DNA of 64,000 bases from Sphingobacteriales bacterium (GTDB taxonomy: Bacteria; Bacteroidota; Bacteroidia; Chitinophagales; Chitinophagaceae), in contig SEFP01000001.1 in the NCBI GenBank assembly GCA_004144185.1, positions 992,001-1,056,000 of the forward strand. Direction: 5' to 3'. Positions within the stretch are counted from its first letter, which is position 1, and each line of letters starts with the position of its first letter. The notes under the pieces were generated by a model that made no database searches, was not told the DNA's origin, and worked only from the letters and a program-made list of their open reading frames with translations. Below are positions 24,973 through 33,856 of this stretch, piece after piece. The translations under genes were made by a program, and so were the position numbers.

Positions 24973-26631
24973 ATGCGCATTCGTCTTTTGCTGCTGCTGC
25001 TGGCAGTGACGTTCCGGAGCCTGGGGCAGTCTTCCTATCCACAAACGCTGTTCCGGAATCCGCTAGCCATTCCCATCCAGCTGGCGGGCAATTTCGGGGA
25101 ATGCCGGCCGGCGCATTTCCATTCCGGAATCGACATTAAGACCGACGGCGTTGAAAACAAGCCTGTGTATGCAGCGGCAGGCGGCTATATCTCCCGCATC
25201 AGTCTGAAGCCCGGCGGGTTTGGGCACTGCCTGTATGTGACGCATCCGGAAGGCTATACGACGGTGTATGCCCACCTCAACGACTTTGTAAAGCCGTTGC
25301 AGACCTTTATCCGGGCGGCACAGTACCGGAATGAAGCCTGGGAACTGGATACCGCGCTTCCGGCAACCTTTTTTCCCGTCCGGAAAGGACAGCAGATTGC
25401 CTTTAGCGGCAATACCGGTGGCTCTACCGCGCCGCACCTCCACTTTGAAATCCGAAATACCCGAACCGAGCGCCCGCTGAACCCGCAGTTGTTCGGACTG
25501 ATGCCGCAGGATCATCGCGCGCCGGTGCTGCGAAACCTGTACCTCTACCATCTCGACGGCAGTTTGTACGAGACTACACCCCGCAAAATCGCCTTCCGGA
25601 AGGTAGGCGACCGGTACCGGCCTGCAGGCAGCGATACGGTGACCGTGGATGCGCAACAGATCGGTATCGGGATTGACGGCGATGATTACGCCGATGGCAG
25701 CGAAAATACCCTGGCACCGGTGCGGACAAGTCTTTCGGTAGCCGGACAGCTGGTCTGCGATATTACGCTGGATGATATCGGCTATGACGAAACCAAATAC
25801 CTCAATGCATACGCCGATTATTCCACCAAACAAAAAGGAGGGCCGTGGGTGCAACTGATGTTCCGGTCACCCGGCAACGGCCTGACCCGGATTTATGATG
25901 CAACGGCCGATGGCGTGTTTTCGGTAGGTACCCAGCCAGTCCGGGTGGAGGGATTCTGGGAAGATGCGGCGGGCCTGCGAAGTAGCTATTCCTTTTGGGT
26001 GAAGGGCAAGAACTCAAAGCAACTACCCTGCACACCTGGTTTTAAGACCGGGCAGCCGATGCGCTACCAGAACACCAATCTCCGGCTTCAGGCATCCGGC
26101 ACCGCACTGTATGACGATGTCTGTGAGGGCATTGACGTCACACCCAAGGCTGGGGCCTTCTCGGATGCATTCCGGATTGGTCGGGCGGATATTCCGCTGC
26201 ATACGGCACTGACGCTCTGGATTAAGCCCAACCGTCCCATTCCGTTCGAGTTGCGGTCGAAGCTGGTGGCGTTTTACAGCGATGGTAAGAAAACGTCCGG
26301 AACACAGGCAGGAGTGGATTCGGAACGCTGGTACCAATTTTCCGGAAAATCATTCGGCACGTACTGGCTCGGCTGCGATACAACCAAACCGGTCATCAAA
26401 CCATCCGGAAAGACGGCTACCAGTATCCGGTTTGACGTGACCGATCTGAATACGTCTGTAGCCGCCGTACGCGGCACGATTGACGGTCGGTGGGTTCTTT
26501 TTGAGCAGCACTACGACTCCTGGACGTACGTATTTGACGACCGGCTACCAACGGGTACGCATACGTTGATTCTTACCGCTACCGACGCTATTGGGAATCA
26601 GGCTGTTTACAAGGCACAGGTGATGCGGTAA
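24973..26631 (+). CDS. M23-family metallopeptidase (peptidoglycan endopeptidase-like), exported
   Basis: 552 residues from the ATG at 24973. A signal peptide (about 1-19, ending SLGQ) precedes the lysostaphin-like M23 domain (about 28-180). Zinc ligands are His50 and Asp54 in HFHSGID and His157 in HLHFE, with His155 as the catalytic partner. A 50-residue insertion lies between the two halves (ALPATFFPVRKGQQIAFSG). The remaining 370 residues are beta-rich and may bind cell wall. It probably cleaves or regulates peptidoglycan cross-links. It is divergent from the DUF6787-like gene. Confidence 0.88.
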   Translation: MRIRLLLLLLAVTFRSLGQSSYPQTLFRNPLAIPIQLAGNFGECRPAHFHSGIDIKTDGVENKPVYAAAGGYISRISLKPGGFGHCLYVTHPEGYTTVYAHLNDFVKPLQTFIRAAQYRNEAWELDTALPATFFPVRKGQQIAFSGNTGGSTAPHLHFEIRNTRTERPLNPQLFGLMPQDHRAPVLRNLYLYHLDGSLYETTPRKIAFRKVGDRYRPAGSDTVTVDAQQIGIGIDGDDYADGSENTLAPVRTSLSVAGQLVCDITLDDIGYDETKYLNAYADYSTKQKGGPWVQLMFRSPGNGLTRIYDATADGVFSVGTQPVRVEGFWEDAAGLRSSYSFWVKGKNSKQLPCTPGFKTGQPMRYQNTNLRLQASGTALYDDVCEGIDVTPKAGAFSDAFRIGRADIPLHTALTLWIKPNRPIPFELRSKLVAFYSDGKKTSGTQAGVDSERWYQFSGKSFGTYWLGCDTTKPVIKPSGKTATSIRFDVTDLNTSVAAVRGTIDGRWVLFEQHYDSWTYVFDDRLPTGTHTLILTATDAIGNQAVYKAQVMR

Positions 26632-26669
26632 ATTTTTAAACGAAATGCTTTCTCTAAATAAACTACTGG

Positions 26670-27371
26670 CTACTCTAACAGGTACTTCACCGGCACTGTA
26701 AGCGTTCCGGTATATGGCTCGCCATTCCACATCGCCGGCTGCGCAAACCGAACTATCCGGAATACTCGCATTGTTTCTTTGTCTAAAGATGGGTGAACGC
26801 CCCTGACAATAGCTACGTCCTGAGTTTCACCCTGCCTGTTGACTTTAAACTGCACTACCACCTTTCCGGAAATGCCTCCTTCCCGTGCAAAACCGGGGTA
26901 GTTGACCTGCTGCGCAAGGTAGTAATTGATGTCTGGCGACTTACCGGTAACTTTGGGAGACTCGTAGCCAGCTGTCGGATTGGGTTTCCCGTAGTCGCCT
27001 ACCAGTATGGCGGCTAATGTGTCGGGGCTTACGGCTGCGTACACCAGCGGAAAATTGTAGTCAATGGTAGTCTTGCCTTCCCGCCGGGTGTAAAATGGTT
27101 CCTCATACGCGATAATCTCGTTGGAAAGCACCTTTCCGGAAGGCCACTCCGCTACCGTGTACTCAATATCGCCATTAGGCAAAACCGCTGCTGTTTGCCG
27201 GGCGGTGGCATTTGATGCTTCGGTTTGTTTGCGCAGGGTTTTGTCTTTAAAGTACGTATCCGAAAGAACGTGCGTTTTCTCGGCGCGCTGCCCAAAGGCG
27301 GCTTCCGTACCCAACAGCCCGAAAACCAACAGCAGTGGGAAAGCCCATTTCGCAAGTGCCCGGTAAATCAT
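26670..27371 (-). CDS. TonB C-terminal-domain protein
   Basis: 233 residues. A hydrophobic N-terminus that looks like a cleavable signal (about 1-28, TEAAFGQ) is followed by about 110 residues with MORN-like character (NGDIEYTVAEWPSGKVLSNEI). A TonB C-terminal domain occupies about 145-232 (YYLAQQVNYPGFAREGGISGKVVVQFKVNRQGETQDVAIVRG). It lacks an obvious Pro-rich spacer, so it may not be a classical energy transducer but one of the short TonB-domain proteins common in Bacteroidota. It lies 250 bp downstream of uvrB on the same strand. Confidence 0.8.
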   Translation of the reverse strand: MIYRALAKWAFPLLLVFGLLGTEAAFGQRAEKTHVLSDTYFKDKTLRKQTEASNATARQTAAVLPNGDIEYTVAEWPSGKVLSNEIIAYEEPFYTRREGKTTIDYNFPLVYAAVSPDTLAAILVGDYGKPNPTAGYESPKVTGKSPDINYYLAQQVNYPGFAREGGISGKVVVQFKVNRQGETQDVAIVRGVHPSLDKETMRVFRIVRFAQPAMWNGEPYTGTLTVPVKYLLE

Positions 27372-27464
27372 TAGTCAAGGTTACGTCTTTTTAACCGGTA
27401 CTGATCGTCTTTCCACCCACAAGTCTTGTCTAAATTTCCGGAAGTCTTCTTTCCGGAGCACATA

Positions 27465-27499
27465 TCATGTGGGGACATGTGTTGCGTGTTCCCACATGA
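27465..27499. other. Inverted repeat of unknown function
   Basis: The arms TCATGTGGG (27465-27473) and CCCACATGA (27491-27499) enclose a 17-nt loop that itself contains ACATGT. No T tract follows on either strand, so it does not look like a terminator. It lies between uvrB and the TonB-domain gene, near two CCGGA-type motifs; it may be an operator or an RNA structure. The rest of the gap 27372-27621 holds nothing I can name. Confidence 0.5.
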
Positions 27500-27621
27500 C
27501 ATGAAGGCAGCCCAGATATATACCGGGTTCACTTAACACCTTCGATTCTGGAAATGCATCTTCCAATATCACAGCGTCCGATCCACTAATTCAGGAAAAG
27601 CCCTTTTCTGGAACAGATTTC

Positions 27622-29658
27622 TTACGCCTCTACCTGCTTTTTCAGTTTGAACAGTTCATCGCGCAGACGGGCCGCTTCCATAAAGTCGAGGTCTTTGGCT
27701 GCTTTCTGCATCGCTTTCTGGGTTTGAGCGATCAGTTTTTCCAGATCGGCGGGCTTTTTGGCGTAGTCGGTACCCGCCTCCGCAGCCATCGACAAGGGCG
27801 TATCGGGTTGGGCATAGGCAGCTGCCATCTTTTTAGGATCGCCGCCTTTTATTTCCAGCACAGAGGTCTGTTTCAGGATTTGCTCCACGCTCTTGCGAAC
27901 CGTTGTCGGGGTAATGCCGTGTTCGGTGTTGTAGGCCACCTGTTTGGCGCGCCGCCGGTCGGTTTCGTCCATCGTCCGCTGCATCGACTCGGTGATCTTA
28001 TCGGCGTAAAAAATGACCGTTCCTTTTTCGTTCCGCGCGGCCCGTCCGGCCATCTGTGTCAACGAACGTTCATCGCGCAAAAAGCCTTCTTTGTCAGCAT
28101 CGAGAATGGCCATCAGCGACACTTCCGGAAGATCGAGGCCTTCCCGAAGCAGATTTACACCCACCAGTACATCAATATTTCCCAGTCGCAGATCACGCAA
28201 AATTTCAACCCGCTCCAGCGTATCCACCTCCGAGTGGATGTACCGGCTCTTGATATTGATGCGCCCCAGGTATTTATCCAGTTCCTCCGCCATCCGTTTG
28301 GTCAGCGTGGTCACCAGTACGCGGTCGCCGTCTTTAACCCGGTTGTCAATTTCATCCAGCAAATCATCAATCTGATTGATCGAGGGCCGGATTTCAATCG
28401 GCGGATCGAGTAGGCCGGTTGGACGGACCACTTGCTCTACCACCACGCCTTCGCAGATATCCAGCTCGTATTTGCCCGGTGTAGCCGATACAAAAACAGT
28501 CTGGTTCATTTGTTTCTCAAACTCGTGGAAGTTGAGCGGCCGGTTGTCGAGCGCGCTGGGTAAGCGGAAGCCGAAGTCTACCAGATTCAGCTTGCGCGAG
28601 CGGTCGCCGCCATACATGCCGGAAATCTGCGGGATGGTGACGTGGCTTTCGTCGACGATCAGCAGGAAATCGTCCGGAAAATAATCGAGCAGGCAGAACG
28701 GACGGGTGCCCGGCAGTCGTCGGTCGAGAAAGCGCGAATAGTTTTCGATGCCGGAGCAGAATCCGAGTTCCTGGATCATTTCCAGGTCGTAGTTCACCCG
28801 CTCTTTAATTCGTTGTGCTTCGAGGGGCTTGTTGATGCTTTGGAAATAGGCAACCTGGGCGGCCAGCTCATCCTGAATTTCGTGGATAATAGACGCCATT
28901 TGCCCTTTGGGAGCCATGTACAGGTTGGCCGGGAAAATAGCCGCCGTATCCATCCGGCCAATGCGTTTTCCGGATTCGATTTCAAACGATTCGATTTCCT
29001 CAATCTCGTCGCCGAAGAACGTAATCCGGTAGCCATAATCCACATACGGAAGATTGATATCCACTGTGTCTCCTTTCACCCGGAACGACCCACGACCAAA
29101 CTCCAGTTGCGCCCGGGAATACAGGGCGTTGACCAGCCCGTGCAAAAACGCCTGCCGGCCGATGTTCTGTCCGCGGTTCAGCCGGATGATCCCGTTGGCA
29201 TATTCGGTCGGGTTCCCCATACCGTAAATGCAGCTGACCGAAGCCACCACCAGAATGTCGCGCCGTCCGGAAAGCAGGTTGGACGTAGCCCGCAACCGAA
29301 GCTTTTCTAATTCTTCATTAATAGACAGATCCTTCTCAATATACGTATCCGTTGTCGGGAGATACGCTTCCGGCTGGTAGTAATCGTAGTACGAAACAAA
29401 GTATTCGACCGCATTGTGTGGGAAAAACTGTTTGAACTCGCCGTACAGCTGCGCTACCAGTGTCTTATTATGCGTCAACACCAGCGTCGGCTTCTGAACT
29501 TCCTGCACCACGTTGGCCATGGTAAAGGTTTTCCCGGAACCCGTTACGCCCAACAGGGTCTGATACGGATCACCGGCCTGAATGCCTTCGACCAGTTGAC
29601 GAATTGCTTCGGGTTGATCCCCAGCAGGCAGGTACGGACGTTCGATATTAAAAGCCAT
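27622..29658 (-). CDS. uvrB: Excinuclease ABC subunit B
   Basis: 678 residues, usual UvrB size. It verifies DNA damage and loads UvrC in nucleotide-excision repair. The Walker A is GVTGSGKTFT; the beta-hairpin region YYDYYQPEAYLPTTDTYIEKD, the DESH-type box LLIVDESHVTIPQI, motif VGVNLLREGLDLPEVSL and QMAGRAARNEKG are all present, and a C-terminal UVR domain (FMEAARLRDELFKLKK) would contact UvrC. A TATCTTTC element ends 9 nt before the ATG. Confidence 0.97.
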   Translation of the reverse strand: MAFNIERPYLPAGDQPEAIRQLVEGIQAGDPYQTLLGVTGSGKTFTMANVVQEVQKPTLVLTHNKTLVAQLYGEFKQFFPHNAVEYFVSYYDYYQPEAYLPTTDTYIEKDLSINEELEKLRLRATSNLLSGRRDILVVASVSCIYGMGNPTEYANGIIRLNRGQNIGRQAFLHGLVNALYSRAQLEFGRGSFRVKGDTVDINLPYVDYGYRITFFGDEIEEIESFEIESGKRIGRMDTAAIFPANLYMAPKGQMASIIHEIQDELAAQVAYFQSINKPLEAQRIKERVNYDLEMIQELGFCSGIENYSRFLDRRLPGTRPFCLLDYFPDDFLLIVDESHVTIPQISGMYGGDRSRKLNLVDFGFRLPSALDNRPLNFHEFEKQMNQTVFVSATPGKYELDICEGVVVEQVVRPTGLLDPPIEIRPSINQIDDLLDEIDNRVKDGDRVLVTTLTKRMAEELDKYLGRINIKSRYIHSEVDTLERVEILRDLRLGNIDVLVGVNLLREGLDLPEVSLMAILDADKEGFLRDERSLTQMAGRAARNEKGTVIFYADKITESMQRTMDETDRRRAKQVAYNTEHGITPTTVRKSVEQILKQTSVLEIKGGDPKKMAAAYAQPDTPLSMAAEAGTDYAKKPADLEKLIAQTQKAMQKAAKDLDFMEAARLRDELFKLKKQVEA

Positions 29659-29733
29659 AGAGAGTGCGAAAGATAAAACAAGTGCGCCGCAGGATGGTTG
29701 AAGATTTGTAGCCTTAAAACATTCTTTGTAAGA

Positions 29734-30159
29734 TTACTCTGAATCAGGTGCATAAATGGAAATCTCAATACCTATTTCTAATTCTCCTGCCAGTTTAATG
29801 AGGGCTGGAGGAAAGAAATCAGATTGACAAAAGCCATTTCCGGAAGCCGAATACATCCGCAATTCGATTCCAAAGTCCAACGTGGCAAAATCAACTCCTT
29901 TCGTTGATTTCAATAAGACCAGTTTATCGTAATTGCGCTTTAGGAAACGGATGGCACCTGCAATCTGCTTTTTAGGTTCATGGAAACCGGCTTTACATGC
30001 ATATACCGAAAAGAACGAGTGCGTTCTTTTCTTGCCTTCCGGCTCTGACCTGAAACGCGGCGCTCCTTTATACCTTCTGGTTGCACCCCGAAACTTGGCT
30101 TCTTCCAGAAAAGCATCTACGTCGAAATTCTTCCCGATTACCGAAAATACACATCCCAT
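29734..30159 (-). CDS. Hypothetical protein, possibly DUF4279-like, AT-rich
   Basis: 141 residues, no signal peptide. The start FSVIGKNFDVDAFLEEAKF and the end LIKLAGELEIGIEISIYAPD are laid out like DUF4279 proteins, which are often found with polymorphic toxins or as immunity proteins, but the match is weak. The coding DNA is visibly richer in A+T than its neighbours and uses codons such as aga and tta, which hints at acquisition, although it does carry one TTCCGGAA. It lies 75 bp upstream of uvrB on the same strand. Confidence 0.65.
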   Translation of the reverse strand: MGCVFSVIGKNFDVDAFLEEAKFRGATRRYKGAPRFRSEPEGKKRTHSFFSVYACKAGFHEPKKQIAGAIRFLKRNYDKLVLLKSTKGVDFATLDFGIELRMYSASGNGFCQSDFFPPALIKLAGELEIGIEISIYAPDSE

Positions 30160-30208
30160 AAAAGCTGATTCTGAGAATACTCGTAGATTTCAGTTCCGGA
30201 AGCAGTTC

Positions 30209-30712
30209 CTACCGGCCGCTAACAATCACGGCCAGATCTTCTTCCAGTGTTTTACGCGGCGATTCGACAATCCGGCCCAGTTCGTTGTCGCCGTCCAGCA
30301 CGATGATGGTCGGAACGCGTTCTACTTTATAGGTTTCAGACTCGGGTCCGCGGCTTTTTTTGGCCCGGTCCACGCCGTAGAGGGTAATCTGGTTTTCCGG
30401 AACCTTCGCGTCCTGCAAAATCTTATACAGATGGGGGAGCTGCAACTGCGAATCGGAACACCAGGAACCGAACAGCACGACCATCCGATGTTTAAGCAGT
30501 TCTTTTTGAAGTACCGCCATTGGTTCGGCCTTGGGCTTGTAGGCCGTGGCCGCCTGCATCCAGGTAAAGACGGGATTCGCGTTTAAGTCCTGAAACCGGC
30601 AGCTGCCTTTGAGGATGACTTCTCCGGAAGCACTGTCTTTTTCGGTGGTAAAGGTTTGGGCCTGCATGGAAACGGATAGCAATAGGATCAGAAAAGAAAA
30701 TACAACTCGCAT
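30209..30712 (-). CDS. Exported thioredoxin-like protein with a single active-site cysteine
   Basis: 167 residues from the ATG at 30712; the longer frame starts upstream of the promoter. Residues 1-19 form a signal peptide (SFLILLLSVSMQAQ). A thioredoxin fold follows with MVVLFGSWCSDSQLQLP in place of WCxxC and cis-Pro in ERVPTIIVLDG. Only the first Cys of the usual pair is present (WCSDS), so it cannot be an ordinary disulfide oxidoreductase; a peroxiredoxin-, glutathionylation- or metal-related role is possible. A TACCTTGC element (minus strand, 30725-30718) ends 5 nt before the ATG. Confidence 0.82.
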   Translation of the reverse strand: MRVVFSFLILLLSVSMQAQTFTTEKDSASGEVILKGSCRFQDLNANPVFTWMQAATAYKPKAEPMAVLQKELLKHRMVVLFGSWCSDSQLQLPHLYKILQDAKVPENQITLYGVDRAKKSRGPESETYKVERVPTIIVLDGDNELGRIVESPRKTLEEDLAVIVSGR

Positions 30713-30833
30713 AGAAGGCAAGGTAGAAAAGCCATGCCCAGCCCCATTCACATAATTCAATTTTTTGCTTATTTATCCCTGCCAGGCTTCAAGCGACGCC
30801 TACTGCTGTTGGTTCCGGATTGAAGTCCAATAA

Positions 30834-30861
30834 AAAAGAAGCACCCGGGAGTGCTTCTTTT
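30834..30861 (-). terminator. Intrinsic terminator of the 289-residue lipoprotein gene
   Basis: A perfect 11-bp stem (AAAAGAAGCAC 30834-30844 with GTGCTTCTTTT 30851-30861) and a 6-nt loop lie 30 bp past the stop of the minus-strand lipoprotein gene; read on that strand it ends in a T tract. Confidence 0.8.
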
Positions 30862-30890
30862 AAAATTCATCTTAGGAATGGTGTTTCTGC

Positions 30891-31760
30891 CTATGGCATG
30901 GGCTCTGCGGCGGCCAAGCGAATATTCTCACGGGTTACTTCGCTTTGCGGACCTGCTACCGTGTTACCGGAACCGTCCACGAGGCGAAGCTTGACTTTAG
31001 CTACGCCGGTGCCCAGGCCTTCTACAAACATGGGTTTCCAGCTGGTGAAGGTCTGGCTGCCTTTCGTGCCGGTTGTGGTGTTTTCCACATCGGCCATCAC
31101 TTTCAGGTCGTTGCCCAGCGTACCGTTCCATACATAGAAATCGAGCAGCACTTTGGCGGTATCAGCACCCTTGTAGTCGCCTTTTGGACGGCTGTAAAAC
31201 AACATCGGAACGGATGGATTGCCCAACAGCTGCATCACGCCTTTATCATCTACTTTGAAATGCACCAGTACGCCAGCTTTCGGCGCTTTCACAGACTCAT
31301 GATACGATCGGCTCAGGAAGCACATCGCATAATGCTCGGAGCTCTTGGCAACAGTCGCTTCATGTTTCGGCTCATACAAGGCCACATAGGGTGCATTGTC
31401 GAGAATAAAGTGGATGTGTTGGCCCTGGGCTGAATTGTTGCAGCCTTTAGTAGAGGCATCTGCCGTTTGGCCTTTCAGCTCATAGCCGCTGACATTAAAA
31501 CTAAACTTCACCTTGGCAGAGTCGGTTCCGGAAGCGGCCGAAGTCACGCTGCCAATCGCCAGTGAGGCATTCGGAAAATCAGGTGATGCTGGTACTTCTA
31601 CAAACGAAAGTGCCCCGGCGGGTTGCATCCCTGTCGCTGCGGTAGCGCTGTCGCCCATTACAGTGGTACTGTTGACTTCTTTATTTGTGGTGGTTTCAGA
31701 GTTGCAGGAAGCCAGTGAGGCCAGAGCCAGCAGCACTGGTGCGAGGCGAAGGGTGTTCAT
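30891..31760 (-). CDS. Lipoprotein of unknown function
   Basis: 289 residues. The signal ends with the lipobox LASLASC, followed by a Thr/Asn-rich linker (SETTTNKEVNSTT). The mature part contains beta-strand-rich segments (SAKVKFSFNVSGYEL, GQHIHFILDNAPYVALYEPKHEATV) with several His residues that loosely resemble DUF4399-type periplasmic proteins, and FYVWNGTLGNDLKVMADVENTTTG. I cannot assign a function. It stands alone, with its own terminator. Confidence 0.72.
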   Translation of the reverse strand: MNTLRLAPVLLALASLASCNSETTTNKEVNSTTVMGDSATAATGMQPAGALSFVEVPASPDFPNASLAIGSVTSAASGTDSAKVKFSFNVSGYELKGQTADASTKGCNNSAQGQHIHFILDNAPYVALYEPKHEATVAKSSEHYAMCFLSRSYHESVKAPKAGVLVHFKVDDKGVMQLLGNPSVPMLFYSRPKGDYKGADTAKVLLDFYVWNGTLGNDLKVMADVENTTTGTKGSQTFTSWKPMFVEGLGTGVAKVKLRLVDGSGNTVAGPQSEVTRENIRLAAAEPMP

Positions 31761-31933
31761 ATAAGAGCGTGATTAAAGAAGCACAAAGCTACTAGGCAAG
31801 GTCCGGAAGTAAAACGGTGCCAGCATTCGGATGGATTATTCTTCTTACCTATCGATGTGTATGCACGTTTTCGCTTTCCGGAAAACGTTTGATCCGGACC
31901 GACAGATGCTAAGCCGACTCCTGCTTAGTGCTG

Positions 31934-31941
31934 TACCTTTG
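31934..31941 (+). promoter_or_regulatory. -7 promoter element of the korA-like gene (TACCTTTG)
   Basis: A perfect TAnnTTTG match ending 8 nt before the ATG at 31950; a leaderless or 1-2-nt leader transcript is predicted. Confidence 0.6.
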
Positions 31942-31949
31942 CCGCCCTT

Positions 31950-33794
31950 ATGGCTACCCTTCAAACAGTCGAAGATGTTGTAATCAAGTTTGCCGGTGAC
32001 TCTGGCGACGGGATGCAGCTTACCGGCTCGCAGTTTACCAACAACACGGCCCTGATGGGTGCCGACCTGTCGACCTTTCCGGACTTTCCGGCCGAGATCC
32101 GCGCCCCTCAGGGGACCGTGCCCGGCGTCAGTGGTTTCCAGCTGCATTTTTCGTCCAACGAAATTTACACGCCGGGCGATACCTGCGACGTGCTGGTGGC
32201 GATGAACGCTGCTGCACTCAAAGTCAATCTCCAGCACCTCAAAAAAGGCGGCATCATCATCGTTAATACCGATGGTTTTGATGCCAAAAACCTCCGGCTG
32301 GCGCATTATCCGGAAGGCTCCAATCCCATTGAAGACGGCACCCTGATCGGGTATGAAGTCTTCAAGATTGATGTGACCCGCCTCACCCGCGAAGCCCTGA
32401 AAGACATTCAGCTGGGCACCAAGGAGAAAGACCGCGCCAAAAACATGTTTGTGCTGGGCTTTGTCTACTGGTTGTACAACCGGGAACTGAGCAGCACGGT
32501 GTCATTCCTGCACGATAAGTTTGGCAAAAAGCCGGAGATTCTGCAAAGCAACATCCAGGCGCTTCAGGCCGGGTACAACTTCGGCGATACCATCGAAGCG
32601 TCGATGACGCGCTACCAGGTCGAAAAAGCCAAGCTGCCACCGGGCCATTACCGCAGCATGACGGGCAACGTAGCCTTGGCGTATGGTTTGATTGCCGCTT
32701 CGCAGATGAGCCAGTTGCCGATGTTTCTGGGTACCTATCCAATTACACCGGCTTCCGATATCCTGCACGAACTGGCCCGTCACAAGCAGTTTGGCATCCG
32801 CACCTTCCAGGCCGAAGATGAAATTGCCGGTATTACCGCTGCTATTGGCGCGTCGTACGGCGGTTCGCTGGGCGTAACCACTACGTCCGGGCCCGGCATG
32901 GCGCTGAAAGCCGAAGCGATGGGGCTGGCCGTGATGCTGGAAATTCCACTGGTGATTATCAACGTACAGCGGGGTGGACCTTCTACCGGCCTGCCAACCA
33001 AAACCGAGCAGAGCGATTTGTTGCAGGCCTACTACGGTCGCAACGGCGAATGTCCGATGCCGATCGTATCCGCGTCTACACCTACCGATTGCTTTGATGC
33101 GGTGTATGAAGCCGTCCGGATTTCCGTGCAGCACATGACGCCGGTGATCTTCCTCAGCGACGGTTACCTGGCCAACGGCGCAGAGCCCTGGCGCTTTCCG
33201 CAGACCGCCGATCTGAAGCCGATTGAGGTGGCCTTTAAGAAAGCACTCAACGAAGGCGAAGACACCTTTTTACCGTATGCCCGCGACGAGCGGTTGGTCC
33301 GTCCCTGGGTGGTACCCGGCACGCCCGCGCTGGAACATCGCATCGGCGGACTGGAAAAGCAGGATCTGACCGGCAACGTCAGCTACGATCCGGACAATCA
33401 CCAGCATATGGTGCTACTCCGGGAAGAAAAAGTAGCCCGTGTAGCCGATGACATTCCGCTGCAAACCCTCGATAGCGGTCCGGAAACCGGCGACGTACTG
33501 GTTGTGGGCTGGGGTTCGACCTATGGTGCGATCAAAAGTGCCGTAGCGACCTTACAGGCGGAGGGCGTTGCCGTATCGCACGCACAGATCCGGCACCTTC
33601 GGCCCTTCCCTAAAAATCTGGGTGAACTGCTGGGTCGTTTCCGGAAAATTCTGGTTCCGGAACTCAACAACGGGCAGCTGGTCAAACTGCTGCGTGATCA
33701 GTTTCTGGCAGACGCGGTGCCGTACAACAAGATCAAAGGCGTACCGTTTACCCGTGCCGAACTGGTAGAGAAAATTCAAAACATGCTCGATTAA
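31950..33794 (+). CDS. korA: 2-oxoglutarate (2-oxoacid):ferredoxin oxidoreductase, fused gamma-alpha subunit
   Basis: 614 residues. The N-terminal 190 residues are the gamma domain (VIKFAGDSGDGMQLTGSQF, AMNAAALKVNL); the alpha domain follows (GTYPITPASDILHEL, FQAEDEIAGITAAIGASYGGSLGVTTTSGPG, INVQRGGPSTGLPTKTEQSDL), then the C-terminal transketolase-like domain (LVVGWGSTYGAI, IRHLRPFPKNL). With a beta subunit carrying TPP and an FeS cluster it decarboxylates 2-oxoacids and reduces ferredoxin. The beta gene usually follows, but here a terminator does, so it must be elsewhere. Substrate is assumed from the family. Confidence 0.9.
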   Translation: MATLQTVEDVVIKFAGDSGDGMQLTGSQFTNNTALMGADLSTFPDFPAEIRAPQGTVPGVSGFQLHFSSNEIYTPGDTCDVLVAMNAAALKVNLQHLKKGGIIIVNTDGFDAKNLRLAHYPEGSNPIEDGTLIGYEVFKIDVTRLTREALKDIQLGTKEKDRAKNMFVLGFVYWLYNRELSSTVSFLHDKFGKKPEILQSNIQALQAGYNFGDTIEASMTRYQVEKAKLPPGHYRSMTGNVALAYGLIAASQMSQLPMFLGTYPITPASDILHELARHKQFGIRTFQAEDEIAGITAAIGASYGGSLGVTTTSGPGMALKAEAMGLAVMLEIPLVIINVQRGGPSTGLPTKTEQSDLLQAYYGRNGECPMPIVSASTPTDCFDAVYEAVRISVQHMTPVIFLSDGYLANGAEPWRFPQTADLKPIEVAFKKALNEGEDTFLPYARDERLVRPWVVPGTPALEHRIGGLEKQDLTGNVSYDPDNHQHMVLLREEKVARVADDIPLQTLDSGPETGDVLVVGWGSTYGAIKSAVATLQAEGVAVSHAQIRHLRPFPKNLGELLGRFRKILVPELNNGQLVKLLRDQFLADAVPYNKIKGVPFTRAELVEKIQNMLD

Positions 33795-33796
33795 AA

Positions 33797-33839
33797 AAAG
33801 CAAACCGCCCTGTTCCAGCCAAGCAGGGCGGTTTGCTTT
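33797..33839. terminator. Strong intrinsic terminator between korA-like and GreA-like genes
   Basis: A perfect 16-bp stem (33797-33812, 33824-33839; AAAGCAAACCGCCCTG and its complement) with an 11-nt loop begins 2 nt after the korA stop. Preceding A and following T residues allow use from both convergent genes. A TTCCGGAA copy touches its right edge. Confidence 0.9.
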
Positions 33840-33856
33840 CCGGAACCGGCGTTCAA

